The position numbers and the translations under genes were made by a program. This document shows positions 36,628 through 45,618 of a stretch of 64,000 bases of DNA, piece after piece. Each line of letters begins with the position of its first letter. The first letter of the stretch is position 1. The notes under the pieces were generated by a model, which searched no databases, had not been told where the DNA came from, and worked only from the letters and a program-made list of their open reading frames with translations. The DNA is taken from NCBI RefSeq assembly GCF_014698015.1, contig NZ_JACXBS010000001.1, positions 620,001-684,000 of the forward strand, written 5' to 3'. The stretch comes from Kocuria sp. cx-455 (lineage in GTDB: Bacteria > Actinomycetota > Actinomycetes > Actinomycetales > Micrococcaceae).

Positions 36628-36744
36628 CGGGGGCGGGGAGCAAAGGATCCTCGGCCTTGCAGCGGGCGGGTTCACACGGTTCGCGGGCGTTGCCTTGGAG
36701 GCCCCTGAATTGGGAGGTGGCCGGGGTTTTGAGAGACTGTCATC

Positions 36745-37416
36745 ATGTCCTCCGCCACCGTTCATTTACTGCGCCACGGCCAGGTTCACAACCCTGACGC
36801 GATTGTTTACGGGCGCATGCCGGATTTCCATTTGTCCGAGCTCGGCGCGCGCATGGCAGAAGCCGCCGCCGCGGACTTCAGGGCCCGCGTGAACCAGGGG
36901 GACCGCTACGTTTTGCTGGCGTCGTCCCCGTTGACACGGGCACGGGAGACCGCCGCGCCCGTGGCCCGTGAGCTGGGGTTGGACGTGGTCACCGATGAGC
37001 GCATCATTGAGCCCCGTAATCACTTCCAAGGTCTGCACGTGGACGAGAAAGTGCTGTCGCATCCCAAGCACTGGCCCTTCATGCTCAACCCGCTGCGTCC
37101 CTCGTGGGGGGAACCCTACCGGCAGCAGGTGACCCGCATGGCCGAAGCCGTCCGCGATCTGGCCCGCCGCGCGGTGGACATCGGTGGCGACGGCGCCCAG
37201 GTGATCGCGGTGTCCCACCAGCTACCCATCTGGTTGACACGCTTGTCCGTCGAGGGCCGGCCACTGCCGCACGATCCCCGCCGCCGTCAGTGCAACCTCG
37301 CGTCCATCACGTCCCTGACCTTCGACGACGTGGCCGAGCCGGGGCTCCCGCGGCTGAACTACCGGGAACCGGCAGCCCACCTCTACCCAGGGGTCAACCA
37401 GCTTCCCGGCTCATAA
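36745..37416 (+). CDS. Histidine phosphatase family protein (phosphoglycerate mutase-like)
   Basis: A 223-residue protein with the RHG motif 'VHLLRHGQVHNP' near the N terminus, the second catalytic part 'SSPLTRARETA' and the later 'VIAVSHQLPIW' His. The substrate is unknown. The same type of gene precedes TlpA-CcdA-ResB-CcsA in mycobacteria (Rv0525-Rv0529), so it is probably part of the cytochrome c operon here. Confidence 0.88.
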   Translation: MSSATVHLLRHGQVHNPDAIVYGRMPDFHLSELGARMAEAAAADFRARVNQGDRYVLLASSPLTRARETAAPVARELGLDVVTDERIIEPRNHFQGLHVDEKVLSHPKHWPFMLNPLRPSWGEPYRQQVTRMAEAVRDLARRAVDIGGDGAQVIAVSHQLPIWLTRLSVEGRPLPHDPRRRQCNLASITSLTFDDVAEPGLPRLNYREPAAHLYPGVNQLPGS

Positions 37417-37457
37417 TTGCTCCCGAATCCCACTCCGTACCGTCAGGTGACATACCC

Positions 37458-38099
37458 GTGAAATTGGCCCGAGTCCGTTCCGCTCAAACCGCCCGATCCC
37501 GCCGCTCGCGCACGCGCGTGGCGGCGGCGTCGTTGTCCGTGTGCGCCGCGCTGGCGCTGACCGCGTGCGGTGGCTCGGAATCGGACAACCTCGCGCAGCA
37601 GGCGAACGACGGCGGCAGTAAGGGCTATGTGGCCGGCGACGGCTCCGTGAGCGAGTATGCCCCCGAGGAGCGCGGCGAACCGGTCGAGTTCGACGCCAAG
37701 ATGTTCGACGGTTCCACGGTTTCCGCCGAGCAACTGCGCGGTGAACCCGCCGTCCTGAACTTCTGGTACGCGGGTTGCGCCCCCTGCCGGGCGGAGGCAC
37801 CGGATCTGGTGAGCCTGGCCGAGGAATATGAGGGCGACGCCCAATTCATGGGCGTGAACCTGCGTGACCAGCAGGCCACCTCCGAGGCCTTCGAGCGCAC
37901 CTTCGGGATTCCGTACCCTTCCGCGTCCGATCTGAACGGTGAGGTGCTGTTGGCGTTGAGCGACTATGTTCCGCCGCAGGCCGTGCCCACCACTTTGGTA
38001 CTGGACTCGGAGGGTCGTGTGGCCGCCCGCGTGTTGGGTAAGGCGGACCATTCCACTCTGGACGCGCTCATCAAGGACACGGTGGCCGAGAAAGTATGA
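37458..38099 (+). CDS. TlpA-type thiol-disulfide oxidoreductase lipoprotein
   Basis: A 213-residue exported thioredoxin-fold protein. A basic N terminus and hydrophobic segment end at a lipobox 'LTAC' (about residues 33-36), predicting a lipoprotein. The redox centre is 'WYAGCAPCRAEAP' and the cis-proline region 'AVPTTLVLDSEG'. It supplies reductant for haem attachment to apocytochrome c. GTG at 37458 follows AGGTGA. It overlaps ccdA by 4 bases. Confidence 0.92.
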   Translation: MKLARVRSAQTARSRRSRTRVAAASLSVCAALALTACGGSESDNLAQQANDGGSKGYVAGDGSVSEYAPEERGEPVEFDAKMFDGSTVSAEQLRGEPAVLNFWYAGCAPCRAEAPDLVSLAEEYEGDAQFMGVNLRDQQATSEAFERTFGIPYPSASDLNGEVLLALSDYVPPQAVPTTLVLDSEGRVAARVLGKADHSTLDALIKDTVAEKV

Positions 38100-38854
38100 C
38101 GGGCAATCCCTTCGCCGAGGTCATCCTCGACGGCTCACTGATTGCCGCGCTACCGGTGGCACTCATCGCGGGGCTCGTTTCCTTCGCTTCCCCCTGCGTG
38201 CTTCCCCTGGTCCCCGGTTACCTGGGGTACGTGACCGGCCTGACGGGTGTGGATCTGCAGGAGCAGAGGCGCGGGCGCGTGGTCTTGGGTGTGGTGCTGT
38301 TCGTGCTCGGATTCTCCGCGGTGTTCGTGGTGATGTCCGTGGTGCTGGCCCAGCTGGGGGCATTCGCCTGGTTCCTGGGGCAGCAGTGGATCATGGTGGT
38401 GCTGGGCATCCTGGTGATCCTCATGGGCATTGTGTTCATGGGCGGTTTTTCGTGGTTCCAGCGTGACCGCAAAATCGAACGTCGGCCACCTCCCGGTCTG
38501 TGGGGTGCGCCCCTGCTGGGCATGACCTTCGGGTTGGGGTGGGCGCCGTGCATCGGCCCCACTTTCGCCGCCGTTCAGGCGCTGGTGTACGTGGACGGTG
38601 CCTCCACGGGCAAGGCCGTGATCCTCACGACCGCCTATTGTTTGGGACTGGGCATCCCGTTCGTCCTCATCGCACTGGCCCTGCGCCGGGGGATGGGTGC
38701 CATGACATTCTTCCGCCGTCACCGTCTCACGCTTCAGCGTGTGGGCGGTGCAGTTCTCGTCCTGATTGGTCTGGCCATGGCCACGGGCGTATGGTCCGCA
38801 CTGGTTTCCTGGATCCAGGCCGAGTTCGTTACCGATTGGGTGATGCCGATATGA
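38096..38854 (+). CDS. ccdA: CcdA-family thiol-disulfide membrane transporter
   Basis: A 252-residue membrane protein with six hydrophobic segments. The paired cysteines are seen in 'FASPCVLPLVPGY' and 'GWAPCIGPTF'; these carry electrons across the membrane to the TlpA partner. Starts and ends in ATGA overlaps with its neighbours. Confidence 0.94.
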   Translation: MTGNPFAEVILDGSLIAALPVALIAGLVSFASPCVLPLVPGYLGYVTGLTGVDLQEQRRGRVVLGVVLFVLGFSAVFVVMSVVLAQLGAFAWFLGQQWIMVVLGILVILMGIVFMGGFSWFQRDRKIERRPPPGLWGAPLLGMTFGLGWAPCIGPTFAAVQALVYVDGASTGKAVILTTAYCLGLGIPFVLIALALRRGMGAMTFFRRHRLTLQRVGGAVLVLIGLAMATGVWSALVSWIQAEFVTDWVMPI

Positions 38855-40533
38855 CGCAGGTGCGCGATGACCGCGATCAGAAGGGCAACGGCAGCGATTC
38901 CGTTGCGGTGCCCGCACTCGGTCCCCTGGGTATGCTGCGGTGGGCATGGACGCAGCTGACCAAGATGTCCACGGCGTTGGTGCTGCTGCTCATGCTGGCC
39001 ATCGCGGCCGTGCCGGGTTCCCTGTTCCCGCAGCGGATTCAGGATCCCGATGCCGTCAACAGTTACATCGAGGCCAACCCCACCTCGGGCCCGTGGCTGG
39101 ACCGGTTCCAGATGTTCGACGTTTTCTCGTCCTACTGGTTCTCGGCGATCTACCTGTTGCTGTTCATCTCCCTGATCGGTTGCGTCATTCCGCGGGCGAT
39201 CCAGCACTACAGGGCGTGGCGGGCCAAGCCGCCGCGCACCCCCAAGCGGCTCACCCGCCTGCCGCAGTACCGCCGGGTGCTGTTGGGCGCGCGCGACGGC
39301 GCCGCAGCTCCGCTGCCGTCGGAGGCCATCCAGGACGCGGCCAAGGCCTTGAAAAAGCGCGGCTACCGTGTGAACGTCCGTGATTTGGACGGCGATGCAC
39401 CGTCCGTGGGTGCCGAACGCGGCATGTGGAAAGAAGTGGGCAATATCCTGTTCCACGTGGCGCTGTTGGGGGTGCTGGTCTCGGTGGGAATCGGCTCGTT
39501 GTTCGGGTACAAGGGCCAGAAAATCATCGTCGAGGACGAGTCCTTCGTGAACACACTGGTCGCGTACGATTCGTTCACCCCCGGTACCAATTTCACCGCT
39601 GACTGGCTCAACCCGTTTTCGGTGCGCCTGGACAAGTTCCAGGCTGACTTCAACCGTGACACCACGGATCCCGACCAGTACGGGGCTCCCACGGATTTCG
39701 AGGCGGACGTGTCCGTGACCGAAGAACCCGGTGCGGAGCCCACGAGCCAGAAACTGAAGGTCAACGAGCCCCTCAACGTGGGCGGCACCAAGATTTACTT
39801 GGTGGGTAACGGTTACGCCCCGGTGATCCGGGTGACGGACGGTGAGGGCAAAGTGGCCTACGAGGGTCCCGTGGTGACCATCCCGACCGACTCGGTCTAT
39901 ACGTCCTCGTTGGTGCTCAAAGTGCCCGACGCCGCTCCGGATCAGCTCGGTTTCGTGGGCCTGCTCCTGCCCACGGCCGTCATGAGCGAGGGTTCCATGC
40001 CCCGGTCGGTGGATCCGGGGTTGAGCAATCCGGTGCTGATCATGTCCTCATACTTCGGGGATCTGGGCCTGGACAACGGTCAAGCCCAGAACGTCTACGT
40101 GCTGGATGTGGACTCGCTGACCGAACTGAATTCCATGATGTCCGACAACGGCGCCATTACCCTGGACGGCGCCAACCGCAGCGCCGAGCTACCGGACGGG
40201 AAGGGCACCATCGAATTCGTGGACGTCAAGCGCTACGTGGGTTTGGACATCCACAACGATCCCGGACGTATTCCCGCGTTCATCTCGTTCGTGGCCGCTT
40301 TCGTGGGGCTCATCATGACCCTGTTCATCGCCCGTCGCCGGGCATGGGTGCGCGCGTTTGTGGGCCGGGACCACAATGGCGTGCAGTGTACTGTTCTGGA
40401 ATACGGACTGTTGGCTCGCGGTGAGGATCACCGCTTGGGCGCGGAAGCCGAGAAACTGACAGCTTTGTGGACCTCGCTGTGGGAAGACCGCGGTGTGCGC
40501 GATTTCCCCCTCAACTCGTCAGATAAGGCGTGA
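38851..40533 (+). CDS. resB: ResB/Ccs1 cytochrome c synthase subunit
   Basis: A 560-residue membrane protein of system II cytochrome c biogenesis. Hydrophobic segments lie at about 36-55, 100-115 and 200-215, followed by a large extracytoplasmic domain and a final membrane segment near 475-495. With ResC it handles haem and attaches it to apocytochrome. ATG within an ATGA overlap with ccdA; ends 7 bases before resC. Confidence 0.92.
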   Translation: MTQVRDDRDQKGNGSDSVAVPALGPLGMLRWAWTQLTKMSTALVLLLMLAIAAVPGSLFPQRIQDPDAVNSYIEANPTSGPWLDRFQMFDVFSSYWFSAIYLLLFISLIGCVIPRAIQHYRAWRAKPPRTPKRLTRLPQYRRVLLGARDGAAAPLPSEAIQDAAKALKKRGYRVNVRDLDGDAPSVGAERGMWKEVGNILFHVALLGVLVSVGIGSLFGYKGQKIIVEDESFVNTLVAYDSFTPGTNFTADWLNPFSVRLDKFQADFNRDTTDPDQYGAPTDFEADVSVTEEPGAEPTSQKLKVNEPLNVGGTKIYLVGNGYAPVIRVTDGEGKVAYEGPVVTIPTDSVYTSSLVLKVPDAAPDQLGFVGLLLPTAVMSEGSMPRSVDPGLSNPVLIMSSYFGDLGLDNGQAQNVYVLDVDSLTELNSMMSDNGAITLDGANRSAELPDGKGTIEFVDVKRYVGLDIHNDPGRIPAFISFVAAFVGLIMTLFIARRRAWVRAFVGRDHNGVQCTVLEYGLLARGEDHRLGAEAEKLTALWTSLWEDRGVRDFPLNSSDKA

Positions 40534-40540
40534 GTGATCT

Positions 40541-41677
40541 ATGGGTAGCAACATCAATGAAACGTTAGGCGTCTGGAGCGAATGGTTCATGCTCCTGGCC
40601 GCATTCACCTACCTGGTCGCGTTCGTGGCCTTCGTGTGGGACATGGCCTCGCACTCCAAGGCGATCGGTGACGCTGAGCGCGCCGCGCAGCGTCAGAACG
40701 CCGTGGGCCGGGAGGATTCCAAGGAACTGGTGGGCGCAGGTTCGCGCGGTGGTTCCGTGAGTGTCTCGGCGTCCGCGCCCGGGCGTACCGTGGGCCACGA
40801 CGACGCTCATAACGGGGCCGTGGACAACGGTTCCGTGGCCGGCGAGTTCCGCACCACTGCGGACGCGCGACCCAAGGGCGCGGACGAGTTCGAGGCCCTC
40901 AATTACAAGGACTCCGTCAGTCGCCCCGCCGCTCGTGCGGCCGTGGTGGTCATGGGCATTGCATTCGTGTTGCACGCCTTCGCGGTGGTGGCCCGTGGGA
41001 TTGCCGCGGACCGCGTGCCCTGGGCCAACATGTACGAGTTCTGTTCCACGGGTGCTCTCGTGGTGGCGGGCGTCTACCTGGTCACGTTGAGCTTCAAGGA
41101 TCTGCGTTTTGTGGGACCCATGGTTTCCGGGTTGGTGCTGCTCATGCTGTGTGCGGCCACCATTGCGTTCCCCACCCCGGTTTCCCCGTTGCCGCCGGCG
41201 CTGCAGTCCTACTGGCTGGTCATCCACGTGTCCATTGCCGTGGCGGCATCCGGCCTGTTCACCATTACGTTCGCCATGGCGGTGCTGCAGTTGCTGCAGT
41301 CCCGTCGCGAGAAGAACGCGGCCGCGGGGGAGGACACCAAACTGGGGTTCCTGCGCGTTGTCCCCAACTCGACCACCCTGGAGAACTTCGCGTTCCGTCT
41401 CAACTCCGTGGGTTTCGTGTTCTGGACCTTCACCCTTGCCGCCGGTGCGATCTGGGCCGATCAGGCCTGGGGTCGTTTCTGGGGTTGGGACACCAAGGAG
41501 GTCTGGACGTTCGTGATCTGGACCGTGTACGCCGCCTACATGCACGCCCGCGTGACCCGCGGCTGGAACGGGAACCGTTCCGCGTGGTTGTCGATCGCCG
41601 GTTACATGTGCGTGGTCTTCAACTTCACCGTGGTCAACGTGTACTTCCCGGGTCTGCACTCGTATTCGGGTCTGTAA
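40541..41677 (+). CDS. ccsB: ResC/CcsB-type cytochrome c biogenesis protein (haem handling)
   Basis: A 378-residue multi-spanning protein with the haem-binding WWD-type motif 'WGRFWGWDTKEVWTF' and a C-terminal His in 'GLHSYSGL'. Between the first and second membrane segments lies a hydrophilic Gly/Ser/Asp-rich stretch (about residues 37-128), long for the family. It is the last gene of the operon and is followed by a strong terminator. Confidence 0.93.
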   Translation: MGSNINETLGVWSEWFMLLAAFTYLVAFVAFVWDMASHSKAIGDAERAAQRQNAVGREDSKELVGAGSRGGSVSVSASAPGRTVGHDDAHNGAVDNGSVAGEFRTTADARPKGADEFEALNYKDSVSRPAARAAVVVMGIAFVLHAFAVVARGIAADRVPWANMYEFCSTGALVVAGVYLVTLSFKDLRFVGPMVSGLVLLMLCAATIAFPTPVSPLPPALQSYWLVIHVSIAVAASGLFTITFAMAVLQLLQSRREKNAAAGEDTKLGFLRVVPNSTTLENFAFRLNSVGFVFWTFTLAAGAIWADQAWGRFWGWDTKEVWTFVIWTVYAAYMHARVTRGWNGNRSAWLSIAGYMCVVFNFTVVNVYFPGLHSYSGL

Positions 41678-41750
41678 GCATGTGATCCACGGTTTCCCGG
41701 GACCGATTCCGCTGCGAGAATCAAGCGCGGCCAACCATGGTTTGACGAAA

Positions 41751-41786
41751 GCCCCCCGCACCTCTCCAGAGGTGCGGGGGGCTTTT
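41751..41786 (+). terminator. Intrinsic terminator of the cytochrome c operon
   Basis: GCCCCCCGCACCTCT (41751-41765) pairs perfectly with 41768-41782 and is followed by TTTT. It lies 73 bases after the ccsB stop and faces the convergent PLDc_N gene. Confidence 0.9.
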
Positions 41787-41826
41787 CGACCGAGTACTTA
41801 TGCGGCGTGGGGTTTCATGTCGGTTC

Positions 41827-42390
41827 CTAAGTGCGGTGGCCGGGAGCCGTGTCCGGTGCCGGACCCTCATCAGGGTCCCGCGGGCCATCCTCCCCAGACC
41901 CGGCTGCGGTGCTTCCACCCCCGCCGGGGAATTCGCCACCGGGGTCTTCCACACCGTGGGTGTCCGTTTCGGAGGCGCCGTCGGCGTGGTCCGGGGACTC
42001 TCCGCTCAGGCGGGGGTCATCCGGGTCCAGCGGTTGAGGCTTTTCTCCCGCGGGACGTCCCGTTCGTTTGAGCTCGTTCTCCCACTCCTGGAGTCTGCGC
42101 TCGTGCGCCTGCTGCCGACGCCGCTCCTCCAAGTTCCGCAGGAACTGGGGGTCGTCGTCCGGGCCGCGACCGCGCTGCGGCTGGGTGCCGGGCTCCTCCT
42201 TCTTGGGGCGGCCGAAGAACAACCAGAGGACCGCGCCAATGACGGGAAGCAGCAGGATCACCAAGATCCACGCACCCTTGGGGAGGGACCTGACCTTGTA
42301 CTTCTCTGTTTGGGCGCATTCGATGAGTGAATAAATGATCACACCCACGGCGAGGGCGCCTGCTCCGATAATGAGTATCGCTCTGCCCAT
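41827..42390 (-). CDS. PLDc_N (phospholipase D nuclease N-terminal) domain membrane protein
   Basis: A 187-residue protein with two hydrophobic helices ('AILIIGAGALAVGVIIYSLI' and 'GAWILVILLLPVIGAVLWLFF') and the hallmark 'LPVIGAVLWLFFGRP' of PLDc_N. The remaining 125 residues are polar and low-complexity (Glu, Arg, Pro, Gly, Asp) with no phospholipase HKD motif. Function unknown; common in actinobacteria near men genes. Confidence 0.83.
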   Translation of the reverse strand: MGRAILIIGAGALAVGVIIYSLIECAQTEKYKVRSLPKGAWILVILLLPVIGAVLWLFFGRPKKEEPGTQPQRGRGPDDDPQFLRNLEERRRQQAHERRLQEWENELKRTGRPAGEKPQPLDPDDPRLSGESPDHADGASETDTHGVEDPGGEFPGGGGSTAAGSGEDGPRDPDEGPAPDTAPGHRT

Positions 42391-42541
42391 GGTGCCAATC
42401 CTAGGGCAGCATGCTGATGGTCAGCGCATCGGTTTCTGGGCGTTATGTCATGGGCGTAGCCGCGATGACACGTTGCACTGATGATCGCGTGCGGAAGCGG
42501 CATGGGGCGGGCGTCCAGGGCGTGGCGGTAGACTGACTCGC

Positions 42542-42820
42542 GTGAATTTCCTCAAGTACTCCCTGTTGCGGTTGGGCATCCTGGTCGTGGTGTTCGTGAT
42601 CGCCATGTACGTGGGTGCGGGGCTGATCCTGTCCGGCATCGCTGCGGTGGTGGCCGCCTTCGCGATTTGTTACATCTTCTTCCCCAAGCTCCATTTGGCG
42701 GCCAGCCAGGACTTCCACCGCTGGATCGACCGCTCTCCCAAGCCCAGGAACCGCGTGGCCTTGGAGGATCAGGAAATCGAGGATTCCTACACGGATCAGC
42801 AGGCCCGCAGGGACATCTGA
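42542..42820 (+). CDS. DUF4229 small membrane protein
   Basis: A 92-residue protein with two adjacent hydrophobic helices (about 4-28 and 29-48) and a polar tail rich in Asp/Glu/Arg ('RVALEDQEIEDSYTDQQAR'). This fits DUF4229, an actinobacterial family of unknown function found close to menA. GTG start; no strong ribosome-binding site. Confidence 0.8.
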   Translation: MNFLKYSLLRLGILVVVFVIAMYVGAGLILSGIAAVVAAFAICYIFFPKLHLAASQDFHRWIDRSPKPRNRVALEDQEIEDSYTDQQARRDI

Positions 42821-42842
42821 TTCATCGACGTACGTCCCGGGG

Positions 42843-43763
42843 CTAGACGTACTGGTTGACCAGCACGGCCAGCGCGTAGAGCACGGTGAAGCCCAGGTTC
42901 ACCAGCCCGCATTGTTTGAGCACGGGGATCAAGGCCCGGCGGTCGCTACTCTTGAGCACCGTGGCGCTGGCCGCCAGGGCCAACGGGGTCATTGCGTAGA
43001 CGAGCAGGACCCAGGGATTGTACGGCACCAGCAGCAGCGGTAAAAGCATGCCCACGGTCATCTCCGTGGCGAACGTCAGGCGTGCGGCCGGGTCGCCCAG
43101 CCGGACGGCCAGCGTCTTCTTGCCCACCTCGCGGTCGCCGGGAATGTCACGCACGTTATTGGCCATCAACAGCGCGCACGCGAACAAGCCCGTGGAGATC
43201 GCCATGAGCCAGGCGTCCAGGTTCAGCCGACCGGCCTGCGTGAGCGTTGTACCCAGCGTGGCCACGGGACCGAAGAAGATGAACACGAAAATGTCGCCCA
43301 GTCCCAGATAGCCGTAGGGCTTCTTGCCGCCCGTGTATCCCCAGGCCGCGAGGACAGCGGCCACACCCACGATCGCGAACCACCACTGCTGGGACAGCAC
43401 CACGAGCGCGGCACCGGCCAGGGCCGCCAGGCCGAAGCACACGAAGGCCGCGCACTTCACATGCGCGGGCCGCGCCGCTCCGGAGCCGGTGAGGCGCAGC
43501 GGGCCCACGCGGTCATCGTCGGTGCCGCGCACACCGTCGGAGTAATCGTTGGCGTAGTTCACGCCGATCTGCAGGAACAGCGCCACGAGCAGCGCCAACC
43601 CGGCGTGCCCCAGGTGCACGGCGTGCATTTGCTGGGCGGCTGCGGTGCCGGCAATCACGGGAGCCGCGGCCATGGGCAGGGTCCTGAGGCGTGCGCCCTC
43701 CACCCACTGTGCTGGCGTGGCCACGGATGTACCTCCGAAAACTGGGGAACTGAATCGAGTCAT
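42843..43763 (-). CDS. menA: 1,4-dihydroxy-2-naphthoate polyprenyltransferase
   Basis: A 306-residue UbiA-superfamily membrane enzyme that prenylates dihydroxynaphthoate in menaquinone synthesis. Seen: first Asp-rich motif 'NYANDYSDGVRGTDDDR' and second 'NNVRDIPGDREVGK', with about eight hydrophobic segments. The ATG at 43763 starts near the family's usual N terminus. menE and menB lie downstream on the map on the same strand. Confidence 0.95.
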   Translation of the reverse strand: MTRFSSPVFGGTSVATPAQWVEGARLRTLPMAAAPVIAGTAAAQQMHAVHLGHAGLALLVALFLQIGVNYANDYSDGVRGTDDDRVGPLRLTGSGAARPAHVKCAAFVCFGLAALAGAALVVLSQQWWFAIVGVAAVLAAWGYTGGKKPYGYLGLGDIFVFIFFGPVATLGTTLTQAGRLNLDAWLMAISTGLFACALLMANNVRDIPGDREVGKKTLAVRLGDPAARLTFATEMTVGMLLPLLLVPYNPWVLLVYAMTPLALAASATVLKSSDRRALIPVLKQCGLVNLGFTVLYALAVLVNQYV

Positions 43764-43826
43764 TCTCTCACGCAGGGCACCGCCCGGGAGCTGAGGTACC
43801 CGTCACCTCCAGGCCCGGGGCGGTGC

Positions 43827-44351
43827 CTAGGCCTCGCGGGTGGAGGTCTTCTGCTCGGGATCCCACCGACGCAGCTCGGTGGCGGTCACGGTGGTCGGTG
43901 CAGGCCGGTCGTGCAGTACTCCCAGCGCCCGCCCCACCTGCGAAGCACTCAAACGCTTGGCCAGGGTCACGTGGGGTGTCCACGGGCGCAGCCACCGGGA
44001 GTTCCCGTCCACCCGGCGCTGCCACTGCCCCACAATGCCGTGCATCTCGGGCGGGGCAAGTACGTGCTCTGCCAGGACGAACGGCCCGGAGCCCAGCACC
44101 ACCACACCGTTGAGGGCCAACGGCAGCGGGAGGGCGTCCGAAAAATGGGCGCGGGCGCGGTCCAGTACGTCGGCGGGAATCCGGGCTGCCGCGAGAACGG
44201 TGATGTGCGGGGCGTTGAAGGCCCCTCGGTGGTCGGCCAGGCTCGGCAAACCCGCCGCGCGCAATGCCTGCCAGCGATCCCGGAACACGGAGTCGTCCTG
44301 CGGGGCGAAGGTCAGATCCAATGAATGAGCGGGCATATCGATATCAGCCAT
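43827..44351 (-). CDS. 2'-5' RNA ligase / cyclic phosphodiesterase family protein
   Basis: A 174-residue 2H phosphoesterase with both HxT motifs, 'PHITVLAA' and 'PHVTLAKR'. Family members cleave or join 2',3'-cyclic or 2'-5' phosphates. The start is uncertain: ATG 44351 overlaps the menE stop by 8 bases, and further ATGs are at 44381 and 44336; none has a good ribosome-binding site. Probably cotranscribed with menE. Confidence 0.78.
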   Translation of the reverse strand: MADIDMPAHSLDLTFAPQDDSVFRDRWQALRAAGLPSLADHRGAFNAPHITVLAAARIPADVLDRARAHFSDALPLPLALNGVVVLGSGPFVLAEHVLAPPEMHGIVGQWQRRVDGNSRWLRPWTPHVTLAKRLSASQVGRALGVLHDRPAPTTVTATELRRWDPEQKTSTREA

Positions 44352-45588
44352 TCTCTGGGCGTGGTGCATCGGCGTCGGCATCGGCGGTGTCGAACAGCTG
44401 CGCGGCGGCGCGGCGGTCCGGTTTGCCGGTGCTGAGCAGGGGGAGCTCCGCTACGCAGCGCCAGTACTTGGGAACGGCCGGGGAGCCGTGGTGTTCGCGA
44501 ACCAGGTCAGTGAGTTCTCTGCGCAGCTCGTTCGTGAATTCCCCGTCCCGCGGTACCACCAGCGCCGCCACGGCGTGGCCCCACTCGGCATCCGGTACCG
44601 GAACCACGAGCGCCCCACGGACTCGGGGGTGCGAGGTGAGCGCTGCGGTCACGACACCGGCCGAGACCTTGATCCCGCCGGTATTGATCACGTCATCCGT
44701 GCGGCCCAAGACGCTCAGCCCGCCGTCATCGTCGATGCTTCCCAGATCGTCCGTGCGGTACCAGCGCTGCCCGTCGATCACGCGGAAATGCTCACCGGTC
44801 TGCCGGGGGTCGTCCAGATAGCCCCCGGCAACCACGTGGCCGCCCAACCAGATGCGCCCTTCTCCCGGCCCGTGGCTGGACGGGGAGGTGAAGTGGGAAA
44901 GGTCGTCTGCGGCGTCGTCGGGCACCGTGCGGATCCGGACCGTGTCCAAGGGACGCCCGTTGTACACACAGCCGCCGCACGTCTCCGACATGCCGTACGT
45001 GCTGATCAGGGTGAGGCCGGCGTCGCTGGCTCGTTGGGCGAGGGCGGGGGACAGGGCGGAGCCGCCCACCAGGATCGCGTCGAAACGCGCGAGAGCGTTG
45101 ACGGCTTCGCGGTGGGGAGCGCCGTCGGCGGGGTCCAGGATGCGTTGCAGCTGGGTGGGAACCACGGACACGTACCGCGTCTCGTGGTTCATCTCCGAGA
45201 CCGCCCGTGCAAACCCCTCCGGTGTGAAGGGCCCGGGCGCCATGAGCACGGGGGTGGTGCCGGCCAGTACGGACCGCGCCAGCACCTGGACGCCCGCGAC
45301 GTAATGCGCGGGCAGACACAGCAGCCACTGGCCGGGCCCGGCGGTGGCTCGTTCGGTGGCCCGCCCGGATGCCGTGAGAGCCTCCGTGGTCAGGACCGTC
45401 TTCTTGGGGCGGCCCGTGGACCCGGAGGTCGAGACGATCACCGCGGGGCCGGGGCGGGCCAGCGCACGGTCGAGGGGTTCGAGGAGCGCGAGCGGATCAC
45501 CCGTCACGGGGCCGTCGAACGCGACGGTGTCCCATGGCACGTTGTCGCTGGTGGGTGCGCTCAGGGGTTTTCCGGGAAGTTCAGACAT
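44344..45588 (-). CDS. menE: o-Succinylbenzoate-CoA ligase
   Basis: About 414 residues, an adenylate-forming ligase of the shorter actinobacterial MenE type. Seen: P-loop 'VSTSGSTGRPKK', 'STYGMSETCGG', 'YRTDDLGSIDDDGGLSVLGR', and 'GKPDRRAA' with the C-terminal lysine. It makes o-succinylbenzoyl-CoA, the substrate of MenB, which is encoded next door. Start ATG 45588 or GTG 45600; neither has a clear ribosome-binding site. Confidence 0.92.
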   Translation of the reverse strand: MSELPGKPLSAPTSDNVPWDTVAFDGPVTGDPLALLEPLDRALARPGPAVIVSTSGSTGRPKKTVLTTEALTASGRATERATAGPGQWLLCLPAHYVAGVQVLARSVLAGTTPVLMAPGPFTPEGFARAVSEMNHETRYVSVVPTQLQRILDPADGAPHREAVNALARFDAILVGGSALSPALAQRASDAGLTLISTYGMSETCGGCVYNGRPLDTVRIRTVPDDAADDLSHFTSPSSHGPGEGRIWLGGHVVAGGYLDDPRQTGEHFRVIDGQRWYRTDDLGSIDDDGGLSVLGRTDDVINTGGIKVSAGVVTAALTSHPRVRGALVVPVPDAEWGHAVAALVVPRDGEFTNELRRELTDLVREHHGSPAVPKYWRCVAELPLLSTGKPDRRAAAQLFDTADADADAPRPENG

Positions 45589-45618
45589 GGGTGCTGTCAC
45601 GGAGAAGAAGTGGGCGGA

